In this document: piece by piece, positions 11,011-25,405 of the stretch
How the letters are laid out: every line of letters begins with the position of its first letter
Position numbering within the stretch: the first letter of the stretch is position 1
From: Galbula dea
Lineage: Eukaryota > Chordata > Aves > Piciformes > Galbulidae
Direction of reading: 5' to 3'
Assembly: GCA_013399015.1 (NCBI GenBank)
Contig: VWZX01009002.1
Span: 567,848 to 631,847 of the forward strand
Length of the DNA: 64,000 nucleotides
The notes under the pieces: generated by a model
Seen by the model: the letters and a program-made list of their open reading frames with translations, nothing else
Told to the model about the DNA's origin: nothing
The model's database searches: none
Made by a program: the position numbers and the translations under genes

Positions 11011-14000
11011 GCTTTCTAAAGCCCAGGTGCTGTCCTGTGCCCGTAGAGCTCTCAGCTCCCACCGTCCTTCTTCCCACCGATGTCCTTCACCACGGCACAG
11101 CTGCTGCCGGATTGGAGAAGGGCTTTCAGGAGGCTGCTGGAGGTCAGACGAGACCGAAATTCAGCCAGCAGCGAAAGGACAAACTCCACTGCTTACAGGA
11201 AGCCCTTGGTCAATGTTTAGTAGGCTGAAAGGAGTTTCCAAACCTTCACATGTTTGTTTTAAGGGTTCCACTCAACCTCTCTCCTCCTCTGTCTCCAGCA
11301 GTGCTTAAAATAAAAGAGTACTGTTCCAGCCCTAAAAAGAGTCACACAAAGAGTTGATTTAATTACAGCTCTAGTGGGTTTAGTGTAGATTCAAGAGCTG
11401 CTTTAAAGACTTTCCTTCCGTGGTTAAATGCTAAAGCTTTTAGCTGCGGTTTGGCATATGGCAAGAATGCCTTAAACCTGCCAGTGCCTTAAACAAACAA
11501 TTCATTAGGAGAACCAGTGGGGTGACCACCACTTGGGTGCATCAAACTGACTGGTGGCCCCACACACTCCTTAAAGGAGTGGGTCTACATCTTCTACCAC
11601 TACTAAAGAATGAAATTGTCTGGAAGAAGACATTTTTCAAAGCTAGCTATAGAACCTCTGTACACTTTCTTGCAACTTCTGGACAATTGCACATTGTCAG
11701 TAGTGACTGACTGCTTGATTTTTTTTTCTTAAGAACAGAAGCTTCCTCACTATGTAGAGAAGTGATGGTTTCTTACAGCATTACCCAGGCTGTATGAGTT
11801 AACATCTCCTTCCCACTGAATGATGTCATGCCCTGGTTTCCTGGGTACCCGAGGTCTGTGGGTAGGAATCTGAACTCATTTGGTCAGTTTCCTCAGACGG
11901 CGAGAAAGTGAATGAATTAACCTGTATTTTCTTCCGTGCTGGCTATGCTCCACTGTCCCATACGTGCTCCCAGATGTGACTTGAAGTAAAACAGCTGTGT
12001 GGTATCTTCTTGGATGACTGTGCTGTGCACTGCCTAGGGATTCCCCAGAGAATTACTGCTGGCATGAACTGCACCAACAGAAAGTGGAGCTGTGCTTCTT
12101 CTCTTCCTTTGGCTGCATTTCCCCCCTCCACTGGCCTGTGCTGACAGCCTGGCTGGGATTTAGTTCAAAGGCAAGACACATTCACGTGTCCACAAGTAGG
12201 TGCCTACATGTGCTCCAGTTTGCTTAATTTTCCATCGTGGCTACTGGAAATCTTGTCAGGACAGTCACTGGCACTTCAGATAGTGATCTGGTCACCCTGA
12301 AGTAGAAACACCGCTGGGATTCATCACCTAAACAAAGGTGCTGCTGCTAAGTGATCTCCAGGTATCCCTCTGGAAAGGATGGTCTTGTGCAGGTCTTGAG
12401 TCAGTCATATCTGCCAGAGGCATGTGGCTGTCTTGGACATCTGGATGTTTATTTTCTGGGCAACTGAGTCTCACATGCCATAGCTGGTCTGCTGGATTGC
12501 TCATTAGAGTGTATTGCCTACACTGCCTGGATGTCCACTGACTTCACGAGTTTAAACAGCTCATCACGTTAGAAAGTAAACACTAATCCTGAGTTCAGTC
12601 ACACCCACCTCATCCTGGTGTGGTGGCCCTGCTCTGAACCTGATAGACAAATAGCAACACCAGCATTACCAAGTGGCCCACATCTCCTAGGAAGTCAGCT
12701 GTGTCAGAAACAAAGATAACTCACCCAGTCACCCTGCTTCCAGATGGCCAAACTTGCATGCATGTGTGCACCAAACACCATTTATCTCATTGGCATCTGT
12801 CTGGCCTTGTCTTCTTTTCTCATCAATCACTGTCCCCAAGCCACAGCATTTCAAAACAGAGGCTGGTTTCGCCCACCGCAGTGCAAACACGGAGACAAGA
12901 CAAAAACCCAAGGGAGCAGAATGTACTTGCACACACAATATTGCCTTTGGCTTGTACAGTGCAGCCCTACCCCAAACTCCACAGAGCTCTTCCTGCCTGG
13001 AACAGGCAAGCTTGAGTCTGGTCCAGGAGAGTGAGTCAGGAACAGCCTGGGCTGCCCTGAAGAGACATTGCACCTCATGTTTCTGGGGTGGGCAATGGAG
13101 TACTCATGGGGAGGCTACTCTGCCTCTTGTGCCTGCTGGCCTTGGCTGTTCATTATGTCTCCTTCATCAAGCTTCTCATTCTGATTCTGCAAAGATCTTC
13201 TTTCATGAAACATTCATTTATGAGGTGATCAGGCACACACATAGGCATTCTGTTCCTGTGGGAAATGTTCTTTGACAGCACTGCCTTTATCCTGGGAAGC
13301 AGCCTCCTGGTTATTCATTAAGGTAAGAAGAAAGAGAATATGTAGGACCATCCTTGTGCTAAAAAAGGCCTGCTCTAGAACTGTGCTGGGATGCCCACGG
13401 CAGGGATATCTGAGCCAAGGGATGAGCTACTGCCACAGGATGTCAACTACACTTCCACCTGCTCTGACTGCAGCCTCTCCAACATACCACTGACGTTTTA
13501 CAGAAAAGCATAACGTTGTGAAAAAGGCACAGAAATACACCTGAGGCTGCTGGAACTTAAGCCAGAGAAGTAAGGGGAGGACCAGAAAATGTCTGTGTCT
13601 AACAAGTCTATCAAAAAGAGAGAGGGTTGAAAAAGAGGATAAAAGTGTTTCAATGTGTAACTGTTAGTTGACTCCTTCCTTTCTCCCCTTCCATTCCTCT
13701 GAAATAAACGATTAAGCCATACTCCAGGATGTCAGTGGTACATCCTGTGACAGTGGAGATTGGTCTCTGTATTCAGCACTAGTGCATGTCTCAGTAAAGC
13801 TCTTCCAGAGTCATGCCAAAGCTCTCACACAGGACCGCTTCTGACATGGGCTAAAGTGTTGCAAACCTTGGTTGGGGAAGGGTGAATTCCACAGCCAGCT
13901 AGCAGTACCTTGAGAGAGCATGGGTATTGCCTCTGCTTCATTGTGGTTTCCCTCTAGGAAGTGGATTGCTCTGTATTGTTCCTCTGAGTCACTCAGCAGA

Positions 14001-17000
14001 GTGCATGGGCAATGAGCTCTTCGTTTAAGGCTGAAAGCCAGGACAGAACAAAGGATAATGAATATGTTTTGACTTTTGGGGTTAAATGTTACTAGAAGTA
14101 ATTTCTGGAGCTTCTGCAGAGGGCTTCCAGTAAAAGACTTCTTTTGTCACTGTATTTATTCCTGGCACCTCTGTTGCAGTGCCCAGCAGCTCACACCAGG
14201 CATTACAACATACTTGGTTTCAAAATATTGTGGAATGGGCCAAGAAAGGGACACTCAGCTGCACTGGATGGTTTTGAGAGGAACTCAGGGTACTGAGGCC
14301 AAAGGAGCCTTTTCTTCTGCCTCTGAGATGACTAAGAGCTGTCACTGACTCTGGCAGCCAGCTGGGTAATGTCCTATATGGGTGGAATTCCCTATGCTCT
14401 AGCACAAGCATTCCATGGTGGTCTGGCTCAAGCAGTCAACTGAGCTGCTAGGAATAATGGTTCCTAGCATTCTTCTGCTCAAGGGTGTTACAGGAATAAC
14501 CAGAGTTCCCTCTTCAGCCTGTACATAGAAAGGGGCTTTCTCTGCTATCCTTCTGGTTGAATGATTGAGAGAGTCTAAACTGAGGTCTACCACTTCTTAC
14601 CCAATAAAGAGAACCCAGAAGCAATGAAGTGTCTCAGCAGACTTCAGAAGACTGTCAGTGTCATGAACAACATCACTGGCTTCTCATACAGCTCATCACC
14701 TCCATGCATTGCTTCATTTTGCCCCAGCTCACATAATCTGAGACACATTGCCATTGCTTTTCCAGTGCTGGACAAGATGCACTTCCTCTTGGGGTACACT
14801 CCCAGCATTGTGGCAGTGAGCTCCTAGGTATGCCTCAGAAGACAGAACAATCCTCTGTGCTGTTCCTTCCCTCAGCAAATCCTTTGGACATCATTCCCAT
14901 TTCCACTCTGGTGAAGTGGGTATCCTCATCTCTTATCTCTCCCCCCTTTGTCTTTTAAGTATTAATTTTCATTCTAATGCCTACTCCAAACAGACTCCAT
15001 CCTTTTGATGCAAGGTTTCTTTTCCCCTGTCTCTGGCTCCAGGTACTAATCTCATTCTCTTTGCCTGTACTACCTCACTTTTTTCTCTGCTGTCAATCCT
15101 GTAAATTCATTCAATTTCAATGTCCTGCCCTGCCACTTGGCTACCAGTCAATTCATGATTCCTTCAGCTAACCCTCCCCATGTATCTGGCCTGGATCCTC
15201 CTGGCTCCCACTTTCAATTCCAGTCTCAGATTCCTTTTCTTACTTTTCATCTACAAAACATTTATGCTGAAAAAAATACAGTCAATCACATAGGGGCACC
15301 TAGGTATTATTCAAAATGCATAAATGGAAAGGTATGATTCTTTTTCTGGGAGAATTGCTCATTTTCACCTGACAGCTCTTATTTAATCCGAAAGCAAACA
15401 GTTCACAGCTGTGGTGCTCATGCACTGTTCATCTAGGGTGATGCTGCACTCTGCTGGATGCAGCTCCTTCAGTCACTTGTATTTTTTAGTCTCCCCTCCC
15501 CTATTTTTCTGCAATTAGTTTGCATTTACCACTCTTCCATCCAACTGCAGCTTTAGCACAAATCACTTCTACTTCACAGTAGAAGTTTTCATGAAAGCTG
15601 ACTGACATCCCTCTTTCTGATTTGGCTTCCACTACTCAACTCCTAAGATATAAGAAAATTAGAGGCAGAAAAAAAAAGACGAAACAGTGGAAATACATCC
15701 AACCATCCAGGTGTTTCCTTTGTGCTTGCCAGACCTCAGTTCTGCAAGAGCCATCTCTTGTGAGATAGGTCTCCATAGTCCATGCCCCTTTGACCAAACA
15801 TCCCAACTATGGTAGGCTCCAGGCATCTTTCTGTAGCTACTCCTCCTTAGAAGCACCGCTAAGGAAAAGTCTGCATGAAATTTGGCAGCAATCAAGGACT
15901 CAACTGATCTAATTAAAACAGAATGTACTGAGAACGTATAGGAAAACCCAAGCAGACCAAAAGGACTTGTCTGGGTAACTAACTCAGTTTCCTCAGCAAA
16001 CGGCAGGCTAGGGAGGTACATCTTGGATTCATTACAAAGGAAGCAATATCTTACTTGTCCTCTGCTTCTATCCTCAGGCAGCTGTCAGCAAGACAATCTC
16101 TTCCTTCCTCTCCTTTCTGATCCTCTTGACTACAGCATCTCTGAGACACAGCCTCTAGTGTCCGGCATTTCTCGGCCCTACTGCTCCCACAAACACCATT
16201 CCTTTATAGCCTGTGACCACTTTTGATGTTCAAGTTGTGACAGATTTCATTACCTTATAACATGGGCTGGTCACAGTTATATTTCAACAATGAAATGTCT
16301 GCACCATCTGGGATAACAGTCTCTCTTCTCTCTACAGTGGTTAACACCTTCTAACATGACCCTCGTTCCCTGCCCCCTTCAGCTAGCTCTGGAGTTGTAT
16401 TTCCCAATTTCCTTTCTGGGAACTTGGCATTTCAAAAGCCTCTTTGATCTTGCCATCACCTCCACAGGCCTGAAGGGTAAAGATGTGTAGACCGTGGTTT
16501 CCATGTCAGTCTCCCCCCATTCAAGGTGTTGGACTGGCTAGGTCAATTTGTCCATAGTGCAACTAAACTGGTATTTTTGTACAGTTATGCTATTGACACC
16601 CCTCCTCCATAACACCCATTAATTATTGACAAATTAAAGTCCATCCATCCCAGTGGCAAAGGACTCTACTAGCTTTTGGTCCAGGGAGTTCTGTTTCTGG
16701 ACTACATTTAATTTTCTATTTCTAATATCTGATACATTTGATTCCTGTTTGACCTGAATTGTCAGCAAAGCAGAAGAAGATTCCATTCCATCAGATAGGC
16801 AAACCAAAAGTACAATACTGCAGCTCTGACTCTTAGTTATGGCAGAGACAGAGATGCAGGGTCTGAAAAATCTCACCTACAAAGAGCAAGTCTAGTCATA
16901 CTATTAATCTGGTACTACCCTGATCCCTTACATGGCATTAGTTTTGCTCCTGTAGTGCTATGCAACAACAAAAGGCTGTATTTTATTCTGCAGAAGCCCA

Positions 17001-18278
17001 GGACAATTCCAAGTGATAAGATTTCACTATAGGACAATGTCAAAAACCTGTAACTGTTTCCCTGGCTCCAGCTCTGATACTTTCCTTCTGGCACTGTCCA
17101 TAACATAAGCACTTCCCAATCCCCAAAGGCCATGAACACAGGAAGAACCCAAAAGACCTCTTCATTTGCCATATTATTTTCCACCTTCATAAACCAGTTG
17201 CTGTTTCTGAGCTATTCCCATACAGCATAGCAGGACTGCCAGGAGGCTCCCCTTAGAAAATTACAAGTATTTCCCCTTAGCTCATCTCTTTCACCACCCA
17301 TCTCACATTTCAGAAACAGTTTTTATTAAGCAGCTATGTGCTTATTTAGCCTGTTGAGATGCAACCACCACAGCTAAATATTAACAGTAGGTATTGTGCA
17401 CTGGTGTGTTTAGATACCAGAGACACTGGGATTTCATAAGAGAGCTGGAATCTCTTGGGATTTGTGATGCCAAATAGTGTTGGTGACATTATATTATTAT
17501 TATTATTATTATTGTTCCACTAGACAATGCTGACTTTTGGAACAAAATGGCATGCTAAAAGGATCAGTTTCCATTAATCTCTATTGAAAAGTGTGTTGAA
17601 AAGATGCTAAAAGTTACCAGCATAGCCCATTTCACATTTTAAATTGACCTTTTTTTTTAATTTGAAAGTGCATATTCATTTGGAATTTCAGCTAATTTAG
17701 GCTGAAACGGGTGGAAAATTGTTAAGCTCCACATAAAACATCCTTTCAGTTTTCCAGTAGACCTGGTTTGTTTTCTCTTCACATTACTGGTTCATGAAAA
17801 TGTTTAAAGTGTTCTCTTTTTGACTGGTTTTAGAGCAGGACTTCCAGTTCTGTGCTCTAAGCCCTCCCTGCACAGCTAAATGCCACTCACCAGGGGTAGG
17901 CACATGCAAATTACCAACAGCCCCCAAGAGAACAGCAGGCCTGCGGGTGACAGCAACGGGACCAATACAAGGAAGCACAACGCGAACACAGAGAAACACT
18001 TAGGCTGCGAAGCAGGACGTGGACTCGGGCTTGGGTCAAGTCCCGGGAGGTGCCAGGGACACAGCAATGCCCCGAGCCTTGGCACCGCACCTCAGCCTCC
18101 TCAAAATGGTGTTGGTGGCAGTTCCCTCCCAGGCCACTTTCCCACCTTTTCTTTAGTGTTCTTTCTGAGGGTATGGGGTGCTCCACACCACACCCGTCAC
18201 CCCGGTTCCAGCTCCTGTACCCCTGTGACTGTAAGGTGCTGCTAAGGCTCTGCCTGCACAACTCACATTGCTCACCTG
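11011..18278. other. Intergenic region upstream of NT5E
   Basis: No recognisable exon, RNA gene or assignable repeat apart from a short ATT microsatellite at 17,493. ACGTG cores (HIF/E-box type) occur at 11,962-11,966 and within CACGTG at 12,183-12,188, which is 1.2-1.4 kb upstream of the NT5E start. Open frames here are short and unlike known proteins. Confidence 0.7.
17493..17513 (+). repeat. (ATT)7 microsatellite
   Basis: Seven perfect ATT units, preceded by an interrupted unit. A simple-sequence repeat that may be length-polymorphic. Confidence 0.95.
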
Positions 18279-18660
18279 CGTTCCGGCCGCTGCCTCCTCG
18301 TTCGCCACTCCACAGTGTTGGGGCCACCTCGGGCAGCCCCCGACTCATCCTGCTCGGTGCTGAGCTCCTGAGCCCTGCTGGCAATGTTGAGGCTCTGGAC
18401 TCCTGGCAGGGCGCCTGGACTGGAGAGCCTTTCCCTCAGGGTGCTTTTCCCTCGACCTCCATGAGAGGGGACTCCGGCTCTTTTCGTGGCTCGGTCTTTA
18501 TACCACTGCCTCCTTCCTGCAGCCCAGGGTGACCTAGGGTCCGCGGCGGAGGATGAAGCTTTGGAACTGGGATGACAGGTGAGAGCGTTAGCGTGGAACT
18601 GCATTAGGCAGCAGTTGGTATTTGGACGTGGGCATTGGAAAGGAAACAGAGGTAAGTTTC
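18279..18660 (+). promoter_or_regulatory. Isolated CpG cluster with TATA-like site and strong splice donors
   Basis: Eighteen CpG dinucleotides fall between 18,279 and 18,593 in a region where CpGs are otherwise scarce. On the + strand a CTTTATAC TATA-like site lies at about 18,495-18,502. A strong donor CAG|GTGAGA follows at 18,578/18,579 and a second, GAG|GTAAGT, at 18,651/18,652. The combination could be the promoter and first exon of an unannotated noncoding transcript running away from NT5E. It could equally be a CpG-rich enhancer or chance. No protein-coding signal is seen. Confidence 0.35.
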
Positions 18661-21600
18661 CCCTTCCTCGTCGCTAGCAGGAAAATTGTTCTTTGCTCCT
18701 TGCTTGACTGGTGTTAGGGCAAGAGCGAGACCTGGGACCTGCTGACCACCTTGGCTCCTGCAAGGCCCCAGCCTTCTCCCACCCTCACCCTGAAGCACCC
18801 TCTCAGCCCTCTCCCGGATGGAGAAATCCCTCATGAGCAAGGGGCCGAGCACCTTTGTCAGTGGGGGAAGCACTGTAAGGTGTGAGGGATGCAGCATGAC
18901 TGAGAAGCATGGGCCTGGGGCTGGGCAGGGAAGAGCCCTCCCGGGTCTAGGGCAGCTCCCAGCAGTGTGTCCCCTCCTATGGGGGCTAGCCAGGCTGCTG
19001 GGCTCTGCACCAGAGGACCAGAAATCTCCAGAAAAGGATGTTGCTGAGGAGATGCCTCGTACTCCGGGTCAGTGTTGGCATAATCCCAGTTTGAGTCTCA
19101 GGTGATTGTAATCCCAGGTGGAGGAGGGACACTGCAGTCATAACTCCCAAGGACTGCCATGCTTCAAAATATTTAGGGCTCTGCAGTAGATGTCAAACTG
19201 GAATAAAAGCTGGTACGGGAAAGGCTTGCTGGTGGTCTCCTTCATCCAAAGCTCTTATCATCTCTTCTGCTTTCATCATTGGAGATACAATCTGAAAATG
19301 GCATTTGGTTTAGATTACAAAAATAACAACAAGATAAAGTAGCTGTGAGAACAGAGCTTGCTTGTCTCTCTGCTAACAGTGTGAGAGACCTAAGAACTGC
19401 TCTAGGAACTGGCTGCTGCCTTTGCACATAAGCAGCGGTGGTGGAAGAGTAGGGAAAATGCACACAGCTCTCTGCTCCCCAGCCTGATGCTGTCCATCCT
19501 CCTCTGCAAGTCTAAGGAAGTGGTTATTGTACTGAAACTTGTGGATGTTTGCACAATTGTACAGTTCTTACTATTTTCCCCGACTATTTGAAGGGTCTTC
19601 AGGCAGTCAGACTAGTATTAACCCTTAGATGCAGTTTATGGATCTTATATGGGTTTGGATATTGTGAATTTGTATTTCTGTTTCTAGTGTGGAATAGGGA
19701 AAGTGTGTGTTTGATACCAGTTCAGGGGGATTTTGTCTCACCAAAGGTGTTAGCTCCAGCCCTGCTACTCCTCCAGTTGAGAAAGGTGAATCTGTTATGT
19801 CATGGACATAGCCATTGTCTTCACAGAAAGCTCCAAGGCTGTGGCTCACTTTCAGCTACCAGCTCTGTTTGAAATGGCAGTTGATATTATAGGTGATAAA
19901 ACTTTACATTATGAGTACCACTCAGAAGTTGAATACTTGAAGGACAGGTAGAGTCACAAATGAGGGGAAAAAAGAGTTGATCTGTTTTCTCACAGTTCTG
20001 TTGTAGAGTTGATGTTCTAAGGATGTAAGTGAAGCAGGGTTTGTAGAGAGAGTTAACCTATATACTTGGAAAAATCTGTACAAGCTCTTGGGCACATAAG
20101 CACTTCTTCAGAGATCTTACCAGTTTTTCCTAGCTATGTCCTGTTTTCTGACATTCAGCTGAATAGCTGAATTTCTAGGTGTCTGAATTTGTCAGAGCCT
20201 CTCAGGGCCCTTCTCAGAACCTACTATAGAAATCCTGTACTTTATGTCAGAAATCTACTTCATGCATAAGCAGTTCTCTGATTGCATCCCTAATGTATGT
20301 GTGTGCACCCCTAAATATCACTATAAATAACTGAAATGGGAAGAGAAATCTGCAAAAAGTTATTTCCAACAAACCAAGGTTAGTTATCAAAATGTTTAGA
20401 CATGCAGAAGGCCATGAATGTATAGGGCAGGAAGTGAGAACTGAGTATTGTATAGACAATTTAGGATGTGCTACTTCCCAGTAGTGGATCCTAACCATCA
20501 GAGGGCACTCCTGATCCTACAAAGAAATAATGTCTTCTGCTAGAACAATAGTGAACAGTCAGACTTTCTTAATCTGGAAACATGCTTTACATGATTTATA
20601 TCCCATTGGCATCTGGATTATGAGTCAACAGATGATAAAGTCAGATATTTATGACACCTCCATTTACCACCCTTTACAGCACAGTGCTAAATACCATATA
20701 ACTGATGCACTTGATTTAAAAGTCACTTGCAGCATAGTAGTTCTAGTGATTTCTTCACAATTTAATATAGTGCTTAGCCCAGGCTGTAAAGGAAGTTTGC
20801 TAAAAGAAATGATTAACAATAGGGGCTGTGTTTCTGTAGCAATGTCCTTAGCATCCATAGAAGAGTGTTAGTCCAGGTCAAGATGCTGTGTCTGGTATAG
20901 TAGAATATGTTCTTACTGACATTCACCTGGGAGCAGCTTGTTTGGCTGGATGTGAGAGAAGAGACAGCTAGGTTAGGTGTGTGTTTAGCAGAGAAGTGTG
21001 GTAAGCCTTAATATTTCCTTTCATATAGTCTTACACCCCTGCACATTTTGCCTTATATGTCCTTTTGTAGAAGTGCCTTTTTTTTCCTGTGAGAAACATT
21101 CCTAAAGTATGCATTTCTTTTTTTGTCACTGCACTTCTGTCATCTGAAAGGGAGCACTTTCTTCTCCTTGGAAAAGCAAAAACTTGACAAAATAGCCCAA
21201 TTTCTGAATTTATTAGAGAACACTCACAAAACCAACAAATCAACTACCAACACATTTTCCTCTTCACCCCCCACACTTGAGAGGCTTTGCATCTTGTTTA
21301 CAAATGTTTTACAAGGCCTAATAGCAACCCCTGGCTCTAGGACAGGCATGGAAAGTGGGAGGAACCTGTCATACCTTTATTTTTTCCCCCCAGCCTCAGC
21401 CTTACAACATGTTGGCATGTTTATTCCTTGAGAATGGACAACTTTGTGCAGCTAGTGCCAAGACTGCACAGAGGGAGATGCAGGAAACAGGAATATATCC
21501 AAGTGGAGAGAGCAGGCACTGCTTCCCTGTATGATCCAAGCCTTCAGGGGTGGAGCTCTCCTTTGGTCTCTGGTCCCACTTCTGTATTCATCCCAGCATT

Positions 21601-23954
21601 CCCATCTGTGTTTTGTCTGACACTGATGCTGGTGCTTGAAGTCAGAAAAAGGTTTCCCTTTAGTGGCTAGATCCTGTCCCATCTTTTGGGGGTTTTTTTG
21701 GTTGTATTATTTTTAGGGAGGGGGAGAGGGAAACAGATTTGAACTGTGTGTTCAGAGATCTGTTGTGCCATTCAGTTTCGCTCCAGTACTCTGCTGTCTA
21801 AGCTTCTACATCCACATGGTTTCAACAACATTGAAATTGCTCCATTCTGCTGCAGTGATACGAGCTGGGTTGACATCTAGCTTGATCCAAAATCCCAGCC
21901 CAAATCAATGAGTCTCCAGAAGAGTTCTGGAGAGAATTTGCTGGCTTTTGCCACTGTGATCCTGTGCCAGCTGATAGCTGGAAAGATAAGAGATGTGTGC
22001 ATGTTTGGAGATAGATTTTAAGTTGTCTGGAGTGCAAAAGGGAAAGTTCTCTCCTTCATATGGTCATACTAGGCTTATTAAATTAGACCTTACTTTTCTA
22101 GAGTTTGTCTGTGTGCTAAGGCAATGGCTAAAAAACTCAAAAGAGGTTTGATTACTTCTTATTTTATCTTTCATAGATGACAGAAACACCCAAGGTTAAA
22201 GTGGAGGTGGTTTTGTATGACTAAAGCCATTTTGTTTCCTGAAAGTAACTTACTCTTGGTTCCTTGGTGTTTTAGGAAGCACTGCTATTGAGTCAGCTCT
22301 CTGTTTACAGTGTAGATTCAGAAATGCTTTTAGCTGTGAAAATTCATCCAGAGCTTTTCTATGGCTTGTTAAAATGTCATCACTGATAGCAAAGAGTATG
22401 AAAACAGAGTTGGAGGGTCAGGAGGACTGAAGGGAGGACATGCCAAAGGTTGATTTCTCTTCATCAGGTCAAATGTTTCCAAGCTGAGAACAAGAAACAT
22501 TTTTAATGGCCTGGCACACTCCTGGGGAGCTGCATGAGGAGTGTGTGTGTATATTTGCTGCTCTCACAAAGGCTTACTGGAAGTTCCTTGGCACAGATTG
22601 CCCCTGGGCTGGGTGAGTTTTTAGCTGGGTCAGGGATACATGATGGCTGAAGTGAGCAGAGCTGAGCAACTGTCACCTGTTGGCAGGATACTGGAACTCT
22701 TCACTTCAGGCCACAGTCAGATACATAAATCTCATCTCAGCCACTCTGCCTGGCTCTGATAGCTTCTGGAGAGCAAGCCAGAGAGTCTAAACAAGACACT
22801 GAGCATGGAGATGCCTAAAGGAATAGGAAAGAGAAGTTAGGTTTGGTCAACAAGAAACATGGACTGAATGTCCCCACAAGTGGAGAACTTAGGTTTGAGG
22901 TGAAACAAGGCCATTAGAATATGCTGTTCTGTTGAATAGTTGTCTCTCCCACCTCAAGGAGGGAAGTACACAGGTGAACTGTTGCTGAAGAGGCCCAAAC
23001 CAGTCATGCAACAACATGTCTCAAGATCCATATAGTCAGGGGCCAAGAACTGATGTGGACCATTAAGCTGTATGTGATTAGAAAAGCACAGCCTTCCTGT
23101 TTTGCCATCACTTCCAGCCTTCCCTGAGAGGGGCAGTACAACAGGTTTCCTGTGGTTTAGACCTGCAGATTCCTACATATTTGATTTTTACTTATTTTCA
23201 TCCATGAGAAATACTGACAAACAATTGTAATTACTTAGCTGGAAAATGACTTTAAACTTCTGGTGTTGACTGTCTATTTCAGAAGTATTTCTCTTGTCAG
23301 GTTTTTTGGTGGGCTTTCTGTTGTTGTTGTTGTTTGGGGGGAGGTTTTTTGGTATTTTCATCACACTTCCACAAGATCTTTTAAATGCCTGCCTGCTGGA
23401 AAGAGTTCTGCAGGGATTTCTGCTCCTCTTAAATCAAGGGCAGCAGTCATAGGAATTGGACTGCATCTCATCATAGAACTGTTATTTATATTTCTTTGAA
23501 ATGATCCATTCATGGGGTAGAATGTTCCAGGAATAAAGAGATTGTGTGAAATTCAGAGATAAAGTCCAGCAGAAAATGGACTTCAAGGAAGAGATTTAGG
23601 TGTGGTGATGGCAGCCATTACAACCCCCACAAACTGCTACCCTCTGCTGCCCCCAGAGCAGAGATAACTGAAGAGAGGTGTGAGGATACACCAGTTTCTG
23701 CCATTTCAGTGCCAGGGGTGGTCACCTCTGGGATTGGGGAAAGGCACACTTGGTCCTGGTGTCTCTGAGTGCCTCAGCTGAGCCTGGCAGAGCTGATTCA
23801 TAGAGCCCATGAAGAGTAATGGAGATGTTCAGCAACAACCTTTTGAGCAGCCCTGACAAAGCTGAGATTGTCCTGTTCTTTAGTACTCCAGAGGTGATGC
23901 CTGAGATTGGTGGAAACATTGGGAGTGTGGAGATGCTGGAGATGACCTAGTGGA
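18661..23954. other. Intergenic, nothing recognised
   Basis: Ordinary low-CpG vertebrate DNA. I see no coding exon, structured RNA gene or confidently assignable repeat on either strand. Confidence 0.65.
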
Positions 23955-24340
23955 GGTGGCTACCAAGGTGATCAGAGGGGTGGAGAGCGTGCCCTTTGGG
24001 GAAGAGTGAGGGGAGCTGTGCTTGTAGAGCCTGGTGAGGTGGCAGCTATGAGGCAGTCTAATAGCCAAGCTATGAAGCCAAACCCTTCTCAATAGTTAAA
24101 AGTGGCAAAAAACAGAGCCACAGCATCAGCTTGTGGCTTTGGAGATTAAAATGGAAGGTAGTGCAGGATTGGAGCAGGCTACCCAGAGAGGAGGTGAAAT
24201 ATCTGTCCCTGAAGGTTTTCAGGACATGACTAAACAAAGGTTGGTCTGGTGCTGGTGATAGTCCTGTAAGCAGGCAGGCAGTTGGACTACATGATCTCCA
24301 GGATACTTCCCAACACCAGCATGTCAGTGATTTTGTGAAG
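23955..24340 (+). mobile_element. CR1 LINE 3' fragment, plus orientation
   Basis: It starts near the AAGGTGATCAGAGGGGTGGAG block and passes through GGAGCAGGCTACCCAGAGAGG, TGTCCCTGAAGGTTTTCAGGAC and GTTGGACTACATGATCTCCAGG. It ends at a degraded CAGTGATTTTGTGAAG tail that replaces the usual short tandem 3' end. The order matches the CR1 3' end in sense orientation. The copy is diverged and 5'-truncated, as is typical of CR1. Confidence 0.85.
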
Positions 24341-25405
24341 AATGTCCAGATTTTGCTCAAGTTTGACTTGAAAATAACATTGCTTTCAAGCAACTTAGAA
24401 AAGGTTCTTTATTAAAAATGATGGGAAAAAGTTGTCACAGAAACCCCACAGCACTGCTTCTCAGGGTTTTGAACAGTGCTAGGGCAGCTGTAGGCTTTGC
24501 TTTAAAATTCTTCTTCTTGAATTATCTTTTGAAATGCAATTTTGTCACTTAATTCAGGCTCCCTTCCTTTTCCTCCTGCTGAATAAGCACTCCAGTTGGG
24601 TAGGTACATCTCCTGACCCAGTATGAATAGCTGCTGCACACGTATGTGTGTCTGTATATATAGGATGTCTCTGAAAAGGATAAACTCAAACCTTTTTTCA
24701 CTCAGCAGACTGCTAGCTCTCAGTTGTCACCTCATAACTATAAATAATAGCCTTGGAGTTAGGTCTGTTTCAGACAGAGGCACAGAAAGAGCAAGCAAAT
24801 AGGGTTCTTTTTTTCCCCTATCACTGGCAGCCCATTGTTCCGCTGTGGTCAGTGGTAGGATGTACAAACAGCCTTCCAGATTCCAGAGGAACCTGGTTTG
24901 TATTTATCCTAGGCCAGCCTCATGTGTTACTCCACCAACCAGAGGGATGGGAATGATAACCAGCAGCTTTCTTGGGCAAGAAGGAAGAGGTGCTCTTCCA
25001 TAATTAATAAAGAGGCAGGAACTTGAAACAAAATCAGACTAAGATTTATGTTTATAGAACTGAAATTTGCATACATCAGCTCAAGTTTGTCATGGCAAAT
25101 GTGCACAGAGGAATGTGGGAATGCTTTCACCAGGTTGTCTTCATCTGAAAAAACAAAGCAAGTAAGGGAGCAAATTTTGACCAGAAATTGAACATTGGCC
25201 ACTTCTGTGAGGCTTTAAATGTTAACATCTATGGGAGAAATATCATATTGCTGTGGCTTTTCCTCAGTGCATTTGCAGGAAATGCCAAACAGTAATGCTC
25301 CCCAGTTTAAAACATGAGAGTCATGTGACCAAAGGAAAATGCACGTGTAAAGCTGATTACTGGGCTTTTACAATATATTTTCTGCCTGCTTTAATAAATC
25401 TTAAT

